From JAFGGG01 sp964638895 (lineage in GTDB: Bacteria > Spirochaetota > Spirochaetia > SZUA-6 > RPPD01), in contig CAZWYY010000010.1 of the NCBI GenBank assembly GCA_964638895.1, forward strand, positions 1-64,000: DNA of 64,000 nt, read 5' to 3'. Below, one piece after another: positions 1 to 8,340 of the stretch (within the stretch, counting starts at the first letter, position 1; each line of letters opens with the position of its first letter). The notes under the pieces were generated by a model that was not told where the DNA came from, did no database searches, and worked only from the letters and a program-made list of their open reading frames with translations. A program made the translations under genes and the position numbers.

Positions 1-1
1 A

Positions 2-703
2 AACCAAGAAGGTTCTCTGTGGCTCAACCCGCAATCCTGGTCTGTTTTGAGCGGTCACGCGAGTAAAGAACAAAGCCGAAAGGTGATGGAAAAAGTCAAG
101 GAACAGCTGTCTACGGATTACGGGATTATGGTAATTAATCCTCCCTATGAGAAAACAGACCCGAAAGTGGTAAAAGTTTCACTTTTCAATAAAGGCGTAA
201 AAGAAAACGCTTCCATATTTTGCCATACGCAGGGGTGGGCCGTGGCTGCCGAGACTATTATCGGCAATGGTGACCAGACGTATGCATACCTACGCGCTTA
301 TATGCCGTCCGCCTTTAATACAAAAGCGGAAATACGCCGGATCGAACCGTACGTGTATTGTCAATATACGCACAGCACATACAGCCCCAGGTACGGCGCG
401 TCCCGCCTGCCCTGGTTGAGTGGTTCGGCTGCCTGGGCCTATTATACCGCGATGCAGTACATACTGGGAGTAAAGCCGGACTACAAGGGATTAAGCATCG
501 ATCCGTCTATTCCGTCCGCCTGGAAGGAGTTTCGGGTAACGAGAATTTTCAGGGGGAAAAAACTTGCCATAAGCGTTATCAACAATACGGGTGTGCAGAA
601 AGGAGTGAATGAAATGATCGTCAATGGAAAAAAAATCAAGGGCAATTTCATTCCGTTTAACGAAATGAAAAAAGAAAATACCGTTCTTGTGCGGATGGGA
701 TAA
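2..703 (+). CDS. GH94 disaccharide phosphorylase, C-terminal part (cut by window start)
   Basis: The reading frame is open from the first complete codon at base 2, so the gene begins outside the window. Only the last 233 codons or so are present. The segment matches the C-terminal part of family 94 glycoside phosphorylases (cellobiose or N,N'-diacetylchitobiose phosphorylase type). Typical stretches are NPQSWSVLSG, ENASIFCHTQGWAV, RIEPYVYCQYTHS and PWLSGSAAWAYY. These enzymes split a beta-linked disaccharide with phosphate to give a sugar 1-phosphate and are cytoplasmic. The (alpha/alpha)6 barrel and the catalytic Asp lie mostly upstream, so the substrate cannot be judged from this fragment. 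The end is the beta-sandwich tail expected for the family. An internal TTG at 47 is not the real start, because family homology continues upstream of it. Confidence 0.9.
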   Translation, partial: NQEGSLWLNPQSWSVLSGHASKEQSRKVMEKVKEQLSTDYGIMVINPPYEKTDPKVVKVSLFNKGVKENASIFCHTQGWAVAAETIIGNGDQTYAYLRAYMPSAFNTKAEIRRIEPYVYCQYTHSTYSPRYGASRLPWLSGSAAWAYYTAMQYILGVKPDYKGLSIDPSIPSAWKEFRVTRIFRGKKLAISVINNTGVQKGVNEMIVNGKKIKGNFIPFNEMKKENTVLVRMG

Positions 704-734
704 GGACTTGGAAAACTTGAAAAAGATTATCCAA

Positions 735-1238
735 CTATGGATTACGGAGGAATGTCGCTATCTTCCCGCAAAAGTTCTGAGGTTTTTCAGACAGGGAAAA
801 GGCATACACCCTCTCATTATTTTCTTTTTTCGTGTCGATTAAAAGCAGGTTTTCAGGGGCATTTAAACTTTTAAGCAAACGTTTAAAACAGCCGCCCCTT
901 TCTTCCCGGTTTTCCTTATTTCCGCTTGTCACGCCGACAATGCTATTCATGGGGATTTCCACCAGTATTTTTTTAAATTCCTCCCTGATCAGCATGTTGT
1001 AAAAAAAATTGGTATTTTTAAAATTTTCAAAACAGACCACGGATTCGGAAAAATAAAGAAGCCCGTCTGTTTCCTCCAGTGATTCGGGATAACGGAATAG
1101 GTAACGGGCCATGGTGGAATAAACAAACCCGGCACCGTGCTTTTTTTCTTTTTCCCTCCAGAACTCTTCGTAAGACAGATCCTTCACAAAAGGCATTGTG
1201 ACACGTTTATTCCTTTTTTTCAATAGATGGGATTTCAA
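735..1238 (-). CDS. Hypothetical protein with PH/GRAM-like fold pattern
   Basis: This protein of 167 residues or fewer has no signal peptide or membrane segment. From about residue 55 it alternates short beta-like stretches: GLLYFSESVVCFENF, KILVEIPMNSIVGVT, ENLLLIDTK and RVYAFSLSE, then a final helix. That order resembles bacterial PH or GRAM domains, which bind lipids or act as scaffolds; this is a pattern judgement, not a motif hit. The start is uncertain. The longest frame begins with TTG at 1238 and an ATG lies at 1196, but neither has a clear ribosome-binding site. It converges on the GH94 gene with a 31-bp gap. No function can be named. Confidence 0.55.
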   Translation of the reverse strand: MKSHLLKKRNKRVTMPFVKDLSYEEFWREKEKKHGAGFVYSTMARYLFRYPESLEETDGLLYFSESVVCFENFKNTNFFYNMLIREEFKKILVEIPMNSIVGVTSGNKENREERGGCFKRLLKSLNAPENLLLIDTKKENNERVYAFSLSEKPQNFCGKIATFLRNP

Positions 1239-1311
1239 CCGTGTAATCTGCGGATTTCCAAGTTTTTGATTAGGCAGGCATCTGCGTCATCAGCATAGTC
1301 TTTTATTTTGA

Positions 1312-1769
1312 AGAAAGAAAAAAGCGGCTATTCCCTATTATGGAGGAGGCCCGCTCCGTGAATGCAACATATCCGAACCCATAATCCTGAAAACCCCTAC
1401 AGGAAATCTGAAAGTATTAGGCTACGTTGATTGGGCTGAAAACGGTACCATGACCAAGGCCAATCTTTATAAACACCAGACGGCGAACACCCCGTTAGGG
1501 CCGTTAAAGGTAAGATCGTATTTCGCCTGGTACCCGAACGGAACGGCCAGGCAGACCTACCTGGCGGAGCCCCAGAAGATCAAAACGCCGACCGGCGTAT
1601 CCACCGCAGAGACAACAATATACTGGCATGAAAACGGCGCGCTTAAGACCTGCATATCCTTTAAAAAAAAAACACTATCAATGGAAAAACCTATAAGGAT
1701 GCGCACGAATACAGCTGGGACCGGGACGGTAATTTCATGGACGCGGAAATGTTAACCGTGGGGCATTGA
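1312..1769 (+). pseudogene. Remnant of a repeat protein (YwqK/MORN-like), truncated and frameshifted
   Basis: The frame is open from about 1312 with no plausible start codon before 1450. It encodes spaced repeat units such as IYWHENGALKTC, WYPNGTARQTYLAEP and WAENGTMTKANLY, separated by KTPTG-type links. This resembles the YwqK/MORN-like repeats found in secreted or antitoxin-like proteins. After a run of ten A residues at 1663-1672 the coherent protein moves to another frame, continuing as INGKTYKDAHEYSWDRDGNF to a TGA at 1767. The gene is therefore read here as a remnant with a lost 5' end and a frameshift in a homopolymer. A sequencing error in the A-run could explain the frameshift but not the missing start. 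Confidence 0.6.
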
Positions 1770-1811
1770 ACGAAATCGTGAAATCCCGTCCGAATCTGTG
1801 AGCGATTGTTC

Positions 1812-3449
1812 TCAAATTGTAAACTTTACGCTGAAATTCACAAAATGGTTGAACTGCTTGACTCCCTCCACCAGGTCCTTGTTTGCAACATATTCAAACA
1901 TGTATCCCAGGCCGAGACTCATCTCCGTCCAGTCCAGGGAGAACTCAAATCCCAAATCAAAACCGAGTTGGAACACATACTCAAGCACGTCCTGTGTTAA
2001 AAACCGGGCCGGGCCGATAAAGGTCTCGTTTCCCGCGTCGATCCCGTTATCGTAGTAAGAGCCGTCTCCGAAGGTGAACCCTTCGGAAGCGTTGCCGTGG
2101 CGCGCAAAGCGGCCCATGACATCCACCGACCACCATGAAAGCGGCTGCAGGAACGCGGTCAGTGTGATCTGGTCGGAGTTCGGTTGCAGAATGGTGCCGA
2201 TCCCCTGTCCCAGGTGGGTATAGGAAAACATGCTGAAGGTATCTTGGTAACTCTTATCGTAATGCGTATAGGTGTAAGGGGTGACCATGAGGTAATCCAG
2301 GCTCATGCGCTTCAATACGGGCCGGTCCGGGGTCCAGGTAAGCCCCGCCTGTATTGCCACCTTGTTCTGGGCGTTATTCAGGCTTAAGAACCCGCTGCGC
2401 CCGTCCGTACCGAAAAAGGTGTCGGTATTGAAATCATCTATGTAGAGCATGGCCTTGAACTGCAGGTCCCACGGCAGTTTTACCCGGGCGAACAGGCCCA
2501 AAAAAGAGCTGTCATCATCCCCGTACACCTGTTGGGCGAAAAACATGTGCGCAAAGGGCAAAAGGTACACGGGATTGAAGCGCCCGCCGAAGACCACGGT
2601 CTGCAGGATGCCGAACTCGAACCAGTCACAGGGAGTAAAGGTATAGGAATGAATGACCAGGTATTTCTCAAACGCGGAATTAAACGGTATGCCGTGATAA
2701 TTGTCGCTGTAATACTTGGGCTGCAGCACCAAGAGTATCGAAGATGCCCGTATCCAATCCGCGGAAAAATTAAGCGAGAAGTGACCCGCGGCCGGCGCCT
2801 GGGGGCCTATGACCGCTCCGTTTTCAAAAAATGGACCGAAGGACGAGCGCATCAGCCCGGCCTGGAAATAGAGGTCCTGCGTACCGACGGCCATGCCGCC
2901 CACGCCCAAGTTCTTGGCCCACATTCGTACGCCGAATATCTCCTCGTTCCCGCCTCCTGACGCCGACTCGTCGCTGAAACTCATCCATTCGGGGCCGTAA
3001 AACCCGCTGCTTTCCGCCTTGCCGCCCCAGGAAAGCTTTCCGGAAAACGAGACGATATCGCTTACACTGCCCTGGATAATCAGTGAGGCCAGGGCATCGG
3101 TGCGCAACTCGGAAAAGGTCGTCCAGGACTCATTCTCCAGTGAAAAAGAGAGCGGCGCCGGGATGCTTCTGCTTGGGATGTGATCCCCGATTGTGACACC
3201 GATTTTTTGCAGATAGGCGCGGGCGCGGTCGGCGTCTTCCCCGGGAGCGTTCCGCTCAACCTGCTCGAGAATCTGCCTTACCAGTTGTATGGAATACGGC
3301 CGCAATAGAGGCAGTTTTTGCGTATAGCCTTTTTCCTCCCAGACGCTTATCCAGGTATACAGGGGATCATTCGGATCGGATACCAGCTGTGCCCATAGGG
3401 CGAACTGTGCCGTCAACATCATGCACATAAGCAAACACAAGCGCTTCAT
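1812..3449 (-). CDS. Outer-membrane beta-barrel protein, Wzi/capsule-assembly-like
   Basis: A Sec signal peptide of about 21 residues ends in an ALWAQ-type cleavage site. A short helical, exposed N-terminal region follows (to about residue 100), then strand-rich sequence with alternating aromatics, ending FVNFSVKFTI. The terminal aromatic/hydrophobic pattern is the usual BAM signal. Layout and length (545 aa) fit Wzi-like barrels that hold capsular polysaccharide at the outer surface. Family membership is moderately supported, the barrel strongly. The start is placed at ATG 3449, because GGAGG lies nine bases upstream; a TTG immediately before it is a poorer choice. A second barrel gene lies 24 bp upstream on the same strand, so the two probably form an operon. 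Confidence 0.7.
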   Translation of the reverse strand: MKRLCLLMCMMLTAQFALWAQLVSDPNDPLYTWISVWEEKGYTQKLPLLRPYSIQLVRQILEQVERNAPGEDADRARAYLQKIGVTIGDHIPSRSIPAPLSFSLENESWTTFSELRTDALASLIIQGSVSDIVSFSGKLSWGGKAESSGFYGPEWMSFSDESASGGGNEEIFGVRMWAKNLGVGGMAVGTQDLYFQAGLMRSSFGPFFENGAVIGPQAPAAGHFSLNFSADWIRASSILLVLQPKYYSDNYHGIPFNSAFEKYLVIHSYTFTPCDWFEFGILQTVVFGGRFNPVYLLPFAHMFFAQQVYGDDDSSFLGLFARVKLPWDLQFKAMLYIDDFNTDTFFGTDGRSGFLSLNNAQNKVAIQAGLTWTPDRPVLKRMSLDYLMVTPYTYTHYDKSYQDTFSMFSYTHLGQGIGTILQPNSDQITLTAFLQPLSWWSVDVMGRFARHGNASEGFTFGDGSYYDNGIDAGNETFIGPARFLTQDVLEYVFQLGFDLGFEFSLDWTEMSLGLGYMFEYVANKDLVEGVKQFNHFVNFSVKFTI

Positions 3450-3473
3450 CAACCATTTCCTCCGTGCGGTTTT

Positions 3474-5207
3474 CTAATATATTTTCCAGATAACGGACGC
3501 TCCGGCGAAATGAAAAAATTCGCCCGCATCCGCGATATTATAACGGTTTTTTGTATGACTGAGCCTGTACCAGGCGGACACGGTTACGCCGCGCTCTAAC
3601 GCCAGGTAGCCTGAAAGGGTCAAGCTGTTCGTCCAGGCAACCGTTCCGCTGGGCGCGAAACCAAGGGCGTATCCCGGTTCTCCTATATGGTAATAATCAT
3701 TGTCCGCGCCCCACCCGTACATGTTTACCTGCCCCTTGGCCGTCGTGTTCCAGTGCAGCTCGGCCTCCCACTGCCCGGGTATGCCGTACCCAAGGCAAAA
3801 ATGAATGTCGATCACGTCCGGACCAAGATAAAATCCAAGCGGATAATCCACCCAGTAGCGTCCCACGAATGATTCCACATAAACGATACGCGAGGTGAAC
3901 TTGCGCAGATCATAGGCCTTGCCGTATGTCCATGGGTCAGCGTAGCTGAACTCCGCGTCCAGGCGGAACCTCCCCGGCCCGAGGCTGAAAAACGGGTTTG
4001 ATAATACGGTAAGACCCACCTGGTAGGCGACAGCCAGGGGGTTTTCAGTGGGCACGGTCTCGTCCCCGGCGGGCGCGTCATAAAAATAAAACTCGCCGTA
4101 CAACCGGACCCCCTTATAGGGCACACAGGTAACGGTGAGCGAAACGGGCACGCTGTATGTTCCCTCGTCAAAATTGTTATGGAATACCAGGAGGGGGTTG
4201 AAATCGGAAATTTCCGGCGGTCGCCCGCCGATCAGATTGCACTGGGTAAAGGTAAATGAGAGCCATTGCCAAGGCGTAAAGGTTGCGCGGCTTAAGATAA
4301 GGTTCTTAAACCGATCCACATACGGATCGCCGTTTTTCGGGCCATTGTTTTCCAGTTTTTTATATTCATCCACTGTAAGGGAATTCAAATAGTCGCTTTC
4401 ATTGCTTGTGATTATGGGATTCAGATTAATGACATAACACGAAAATGAAAAACCGGGTATGAACAAACGAGCCTTCAAATAGTCGTAATACGGCATATAA
4501 CTGTTGAGGGTAAGACCGCACCACCGGCTTGGCCCCAACTTCAGCTTGTCTCTGCCCAGGCGTACCTCGAAAGGTGGACTGTAATAGGCGGAAATGGCGC
4601 GGAACGGCAGGCTGTAATAATTTATCCGGGTCAGGTCCAGCGGTACATTGATCAGGTTGTCGTCCTCAAGCAGCCCGGTGGCGGTTTCCCGTATTTCAGG
4701 CGCAAATAATAGGGAGAACCCGCCGGCCTGTACGGTAAATCCCGCCTTGATTACCGAGGGCAGATCATTGATTTCATACACGGAATTAAAATCCAGAATA
4801 CTCTTATCCGGGCCGGTATAAGTGTCGGTCGTACCGTTGCTATGATCGTCATATGTTGCGATCATATGCCGCCTGCCCTCTTCCGAATCAAGCTCCATGC
4901 TGAATCCAATCTCCAGAATCGGACTGAAAACCGGCAAAGGCAGAGTTATGGAATCATCAAGCTCCCGTGCCGCTTGTATGATCTCCGGATCGGAAGAGGC
5001 TGCGGATAATCCTTTCAGCGCGGTCTTTAACTCATCCGCCACCAGGGGCAGTTCCTCCAAGGGGGGAACCATGCCCTCGGAGATAAACAGCTCCTCCGCC
5101 TGTTTGTATGCGAGGTCCTCCAGGGGAATAATCCATGATTCGCCAAAGACGGCGTACAGGGTAATACACATCAAAATGATCATACAAACACGCGTTTTCG
5201 ATTTCAT
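3474..5207 (-). CDS. Outer-membrane beta-barrel protein, Wzi-like
   Basis: From the ATG at 5207 the protein has 577 residues and starts with a signal peptide (MKSKTRVCMIILMCITLYAV, cleaved near FGES). The frame could extend 33 codons further, but that would bury the signal peptide. A helical segment (to about residue 90) precedes a barrel with many Tyr, Trp and Phe residues. The stretch VRLGRDKLKLGPSRW is typical of Wzi-like barrels, where the same region carries a conserved G-R-D/N pattern. The C-terminus reads GASVIWKIY, an aromatic end suited to BAM. It is followed 24 bp later by the related barrel gene at 1812-3449. Together they probably make two surface-polysaccharide attachment or export barrels; that role is inferred. 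Confidence 0.7.
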   Translation of the reverse strand: MKSKTRVCMIILMCITLYAVFGESWIIPLEDLAYKQAEELFISEGMVPPLEELPLVADELKTALKGLSAASSDPEIIQAARELDDSITLPLPVFSPILEIGFSMELDSEEGRRHMIATYDDHSNGTTDTYTGPDKSILDFNSVYEINDLPSVIKAGFTVQAGGFSLLFAPEIRETATGLLEDDNLINVPLDLTRINYYSLPFRAISAYYSPPFEVRLGRDKLKLGPSRWCGLTLNSYMPYYDYLKARLFIPGFSFSCYVINLNPIITSNESDYLNSLTVDEYKKLENNGPKNGDPYVDRFKNLILSRATFTPWQWLSFTFTQCNLIGGRPPEISDFNPLLVFHNNFDEGTYSVPVSLTVTCVPYKGVRLYGEFYFYDAPAGDETVPTENPLAVAYQVGLTVLSNPFFSLGPGRFRLDAEFSYADPWTYGKAYDLRKFTSRIVYVESFVGRYWVDYPLGFYLGPDVIDIHFCLGYGIPGQWEAELHWNTTAKGQVNMYGWGADNDYYHIGEPGYALGFAPSGTVAWTNSLTLSGYLALERGVTVSAWYRLSHTKNRYNIADAGEFFHFAGASVIWKIY

Positions 5208-5292
5208 AACACCGGTGGAAGTAACTCTAAACAGCAGCACAAGAAAAGTCAAGATGCGTGTGGGGACGCGCACCGGATACACCAAGATTACA

Positions 5293-5346
5293 AACACAGA
5301 TTTCACAGATTAAAATAGAAAAAGAAATATCTGTGAAATCTGTGTT
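5293..5346. repeat. Perfect 18-bp inverted repeat with 18-base spacer
   Basis: The arms 5293-5310 and 5329-5346 are exact reverse complements (AACACAGATTTCACAGAT and its complement). Each arm contains ACAGAT twice, separated by TTC, and the spacer is A-rich. The element sits between two divergent genes, so it cannot be a normal terminator for either. It looks like a dispersed REP/MITE-like palindrome or an operator; the sequence alone does not decide. Confidence 0.75.
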
Positions 5347-5422
5347 ACCCAAGCTCATCAATGACTGATTAGATTCCCAAAATTAATTTGACCAAAGCCT
5401 TATGTTCTGGTACTTATACTAT

Positions 5423-6109
5423 ATGAGGAATTTCTTCTGTGTGATCTCTCTTTTTCTCTGCGCCCTTTTGCTTGGTTCCTGCAGTGAGCAGAAACAGGCC
5501 GCAGGGGCCAAAACCCGGACCACCTCTCCTGTGCCGACCCGGACGCTAAACGAACGGGCCATAAACCTGAAGCCCAAAACAGAAACTCCCGCCAAAACAC
5601 CCCCGCCCGTTCCCCGGACGATTTCCGATACCACAGGCCTTTATACACAGAATCCCCAGCAACGTCTGGTTGCACAGGACTTTAAAATCGGCCCGTTACA
5701 GGATATGCTGGCGGACCAGTACGATAAAATCTCGGCAGTCTCGACCGTGCGTGAGTTCCTCAACGCTTTAAGTAAAAAAACGGTGAAACAAGAGTTGATA
5801 CAAGAGAACATGCGGACTGAAATTATGCGTTCGCTGCAATATCCCCTTAAACAGGGGCTGGTACCGGAAACATACAGAATCGGTAAAGCGATCCCGGAAA
5901 GCAATCAGGAACTAAGTGTAAACGTGCGCCTGTACAAAGGGCAAAACTCAACCGAAGGTGAGATCTACCTGGCTAAAAACCAGGATACGTGGATCATTAC
6001 GGATTTCCAGGTGGGGTTGACGCTACTTGCCGAAAAGCAAACCAAAGAAACCGAACCCTTTTCGCCGTCATCCTATAAGTGGCTGCTTAAAGACTATCTG
6101 GAACAATAG
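5423..6109 (+). CDS. Lipoprotein of unknown function
   Basis: The ATG at 5423 gives 228 residues starting MRNFFCVISLFLCALLLGSC. This is a lipoprotein signal peptide with lipobox LLGSC, so the mature protein begins at Cys20. An ATG seven codons upstream (5402) is possible but extends the n-region unusually. Residues 21-75 are rich in Pro, Thr and Lys and probably form a flexible tether from the membrane. The C-terminal half (about 85-228) looks globular and mixed alpha/beta, with a final segment reading WIITDFQVGLTLL, reminiscent of small NTF2- or cystatin-like folds. No enzyme motif is visible. It is transcribed away from the barrel genes and lies 53 bp before the next gene. Confidence 0.7.
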   Translation: MRNFFCVISLFLCALLLGSCSEQKQAAGAKTRTTSPVPTRTLNERAINLKPKTETPAKTPPPVPRTISDTTGLYTQNPQQRLVAQDFKIGPLQDMLADQYDKISAVSTVREFLNALSKKTVKQELIQENMRTEIMRSLQYPLKQGLVPETYRIGKAIPESNQELSVNVRLYKGQNSTEGEIYLAKNQDTWIITDFQVGLTLLAEKQTKETEPFSPSSYKWLLKDYLEQ

Positions 6110-6162
6110 CGTCTTGATCTACCGGCAATTTTCTTTTATGCTTTTACATAAGGATAGGGTTT

Positions 6163-7410
6163 ATGGGCACACAGGTAAACAGAATCGAAAAGGAGTTCCT
6201 GCTTAAAACATTCCTTGATCGAAGAATACCTATAGCAGTACATGGAGATAAAAGGCAGGCCATGATGCTGCTTACACAGTTCAGTGAAACCGAAATTACC
6301 CTGGAAACGGAAACAGGTACCCGCCTACAATTCAGGAAAACCGAACCGGTTCGCCTTTTTACTTCCATAGATAATACGTTCTTTACTTTTTCTAGTATTG
6401 TCATTAGCTGCAAAGATAATTCCCTGGTAATAGAAAATTCCAACAATTTCTGTAAGAACCCGGAACGTAAGTATGAACGCATATATACCCTGAATATGAA
6501 GGTCAGTTTTTCATTAAAGGGCGACACCATAGAACTCAACTTCCCCAAAACCGATACATTCGCCATAATAGAAGAACCCCCGAAGTCAGAGGAGTTCGAC
6601 ATTACAAGTATTGCCGGACTTACCAGGGCTTTCAAAGAGCATATGGGCAAGATTGCAAGCGAACACAATATAATCATGTTTCGGGAGACCCCCCCGGCAC
6701 GCCTTGAAGAAACATTGATTACACGCCTAGGTAAAGTTCTCTGGATTCCGAACACGGAAGGCGAGCTTCCACATGATGATTCTATGATATCAACACTGGT
6801 GGTTACCTACAGTGAGCTTTCCCGTTTTTTGGAGTACGGCGGCACCTCTCCCGCCTTGGTACGCAGCGAAATCGCCGCAATGCTCTATAAAAAATCAAAA
6901 AGTAATATCTTCGCTGAAATTTACTGTCCGATCCTGTATCATGAATATGCGATCGGGTATATCTATGCGGTGCTTAAAAAGCGGGATCCCAAAGCCTTCA
7001 ATACCGATGTGATTCACTACATATATCAATTTTCCAAGGTCTTAAGCTATTCCCTGGAAAAACACGGATATTTCAAACAGGAGGCGGGCACTGTTATAAA
7101 ATACCAGGAACCGATCATTGATCTAAGCGCGGCCGGATTGCTCTTCGCCAGTCAGTCGGAAGACATAGACGGCAGGCTTACCCTGCTTGACGATATCGAC
7201 ATTTCCATTACCGTAGACGATAAAAAAATGATTATCGGCTCCCGGGTTATGAGAAAATTCAAGGACTATTCCACCTATTATTTTGCGCTGCAGTTTTTGC
7301 ATATCTCGGATGCGGATTTTAAATTTATCTTTGAATATTTATACGGCAGAAGCTTTTCTAAAAAAGATGAGATAAAATGGGAGGGAGGCTCGCCGCCTCC
7401 CCCCCTCTAA
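6163..7410 (+). CDS. PilZ-type protein, DUF1577-like (possible c-di-GMP effector)
   Basis: This 415-aa soluble protein has a C-terminal part that fits a PilZ domain: the motif DLSAAG is at residues 320-325 (pattern D-x-S-x-x-G), followed by strand-rich sequence. The upstream RxxxR motif needed by most PilZ domains for c-di-GMP is not evident, so ligand binding is uncertain. The N-terminal 140 residues also look strand-rich, perhaps a YcgR-N-like or second PilZ fold, and residues 200-300 resemble a GAF-like region. The three-part layout resembles the spirochaete DUF1577 family. AGGATAGGG lies just before the ATG. It converges with the partner-switching operon with a 3-bp gap. Confidence 0.6.
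   Translation: MGTQVNRIEKEFLLKTFLDRRIPIAVHGDKRQAMMLLTQFSETEITLETETGTRLQFRKTEPVRLFTSIDNTFFTFSSIVISCKDNSLVIENSNNFCKNPERKYERIYTLNMKVSFSLKGDTIELNFPKTDTFAIIEEPPKSEEFDITSIAGLTRAFKEHMGKIASEHNIIMFRETPPARLEETLITRLGKVLWIPNTEGELPHDDSMISTLVVTYSELSRFLEYGGTSPALVRSEIAAMLYKKSKSNIFAEIYCPILYHEYAIGYIYAVLKKRDPKAFNTDVIHYIYQFSKVLSYSLEKHGYFKQEAGTVIKYQEPIIDLSAAGLLFASQSEDIDGRLTLLDDIDISITVDDKKMIIGSRVMRKFKDYSTYYFALQFLHISDADFKFIFEYLYGRSFSKKDEIKWEGGSPPPPL
7383..7401. terminator. GC-rich hairpin between convergent genes
   Basis: GGGAGGC (7383-7389) pairs with GCCTCCC (7395-7401) across a five-base loop. It lies inside the last codons of the plus-strand gene and just before its TAA, at the meeting point of two convergent genes. 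No T-run follows on either strand, so termination is a guess from position. Confidence 0.3.
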
Positions 7411-7413
7411 GAT

Positions 7414-7965
7414 TTACATACTGTCCAAATTAATACCGTGCCGTTTCTTGGGAAAGGTCTTCAACACGGCAACCTTGTTTCTCTTCTTGTTGAACACCAC
7501 GCCGGCGTTCCAATATTCAACGGCCGCGAACAATGCGTTTCCGCTGTCGTTTTCATCGCTGTGTTTTGTGCGGAATGAAACATACTTTTCCATTTCCTCA
7601 AAGTTCTGATTGAGAAAACAGTTGATGCGCTTTTTATTGAAGGTATTCCAGCTCTCCAGATCTTTAAACCCGTCTCCCTCGTCTTCCACGATAAGATGCG
7701 CCTTTTCCGTGTCAAAATAATACCACACCTTTACCTTTTTGTTGATATCGCAATTATTCCCGTGCTTGACGGCGTTTTTTATTATCTCGCTTATCTGCTG
7801 TTCAAGCAGGTTGATCTCCTTTATTTCCGGCGGCGCTTTCTGCACTACAAGAAGCGTATAGTATCTTATCTGGCGATAATCACTGTTAAATTCCTTAAAG
7901 AACATGCCGGTGGTATCAAACAATTTACTGTTTTCATCCGTTCTAAGTTGTTTAATTTCACTCAT
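7414..7965 (-). CDS. RsbW-like anti-sigma/serine kinase (HATPase)
   Basis: At 183 residues this has a GHKL ATPase core like RsbW/SpoIIAB. The N-box is EQQISEIIKNAVKHGN (about residues 54-69), the G1 box VEDEGDGF, and a later GNALFAAVEYW stands for the G2 region. Such proteins bind a partner or phosphorylate the STAS antagonist. The extra residues between G1 and G2 are rich in charged residues, as often in spirochaete versions. The gene is third in a run of three (phosphatase, STAS, kinase), 15 bp after the STAS gene, with a GGGGG-type ribosome site. No sigma factor is nearby, so the controlled target is unknown. Confidence 0.85.
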   Translation of the reverse strand: MSEIKQLRTDENSKLFDTTGMFFKEFNSDYRQIRYYTLLVVQKAPPEIKEINLLEQQISEIIKNAVKHGNNCDINKKVKVWYYFDTEKAHLIVEDEGDGFKDLESWNTFNKKRINCFLNQNFEEMEKYVSFRTKHSDENDSGNALFAAVEYWNAGVVFNKKRNKVAVLKTFPKKRHGINLDSM

Positions 7966-7980
7966 TCGTTTTCCCCCTTT

Positions 7981-8319
7981 TTACTGCTCAATTTTGCTTA
8001 TTGCGTCTTCCACACTGTTTGAGATGGGGAAGTACCCCATTAACTTGGTTAATTCTATTACCTTCTTTACCGACCCGTGGATATTGGTTATCTGAAGCCT
8101 CATGTTCATCTTTTTTATGGTAGAACAAATGTAAATCAGGGCCCCTATCCCACTGCTGTCGATATAATCCACATTTTCCAAATTGATTATGAACTGTCCG
8201 ATTTTCTTCTCAATCATTTTTAACACTAATTCTTTCAGTTTGTAAGAATTATAGAGGTCCATCTCTCCGTTTACGTCAATAATATACGTGTTTGAATATT
8301 TTCGAACCTTCAATTCCAT
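7981..8319 (-). CDS. STAS-domain anti-sigma factor antagonist
   Basis: A single STAS domain fills all 112 residues. The motif DYIDSSGIGALI (residues 51-62) carries the expected phosphorylated serine, most likely Ser56 by comparison with SpoIIAA/RsbV. In partner switching the unphosphorylated form binds the RsbW-like kinase and frees the kinase's target; the kinase inactivates it and a PP2C phosphatase restores it. Both of those are encoded on either side in the same operon, with gaps of 15 and 21 bp. AGGAG precedes the ATG. It should act in the cytoplasm. Confidence 0.92.
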   Translation of the reverse strand: MELKVRKYSNTYIIDVNGEMDLYNSYKLKELVLKMIEKKIGQFIINLENVDYIDSSGIGALIYICSTIKKMNMRLQITNIHGSVKKVIELTKLMGYFPISNSVEDAISKIEQ

Positions 8320-8340
8320 CTTGTTCCTCTCTCCTTTCGC

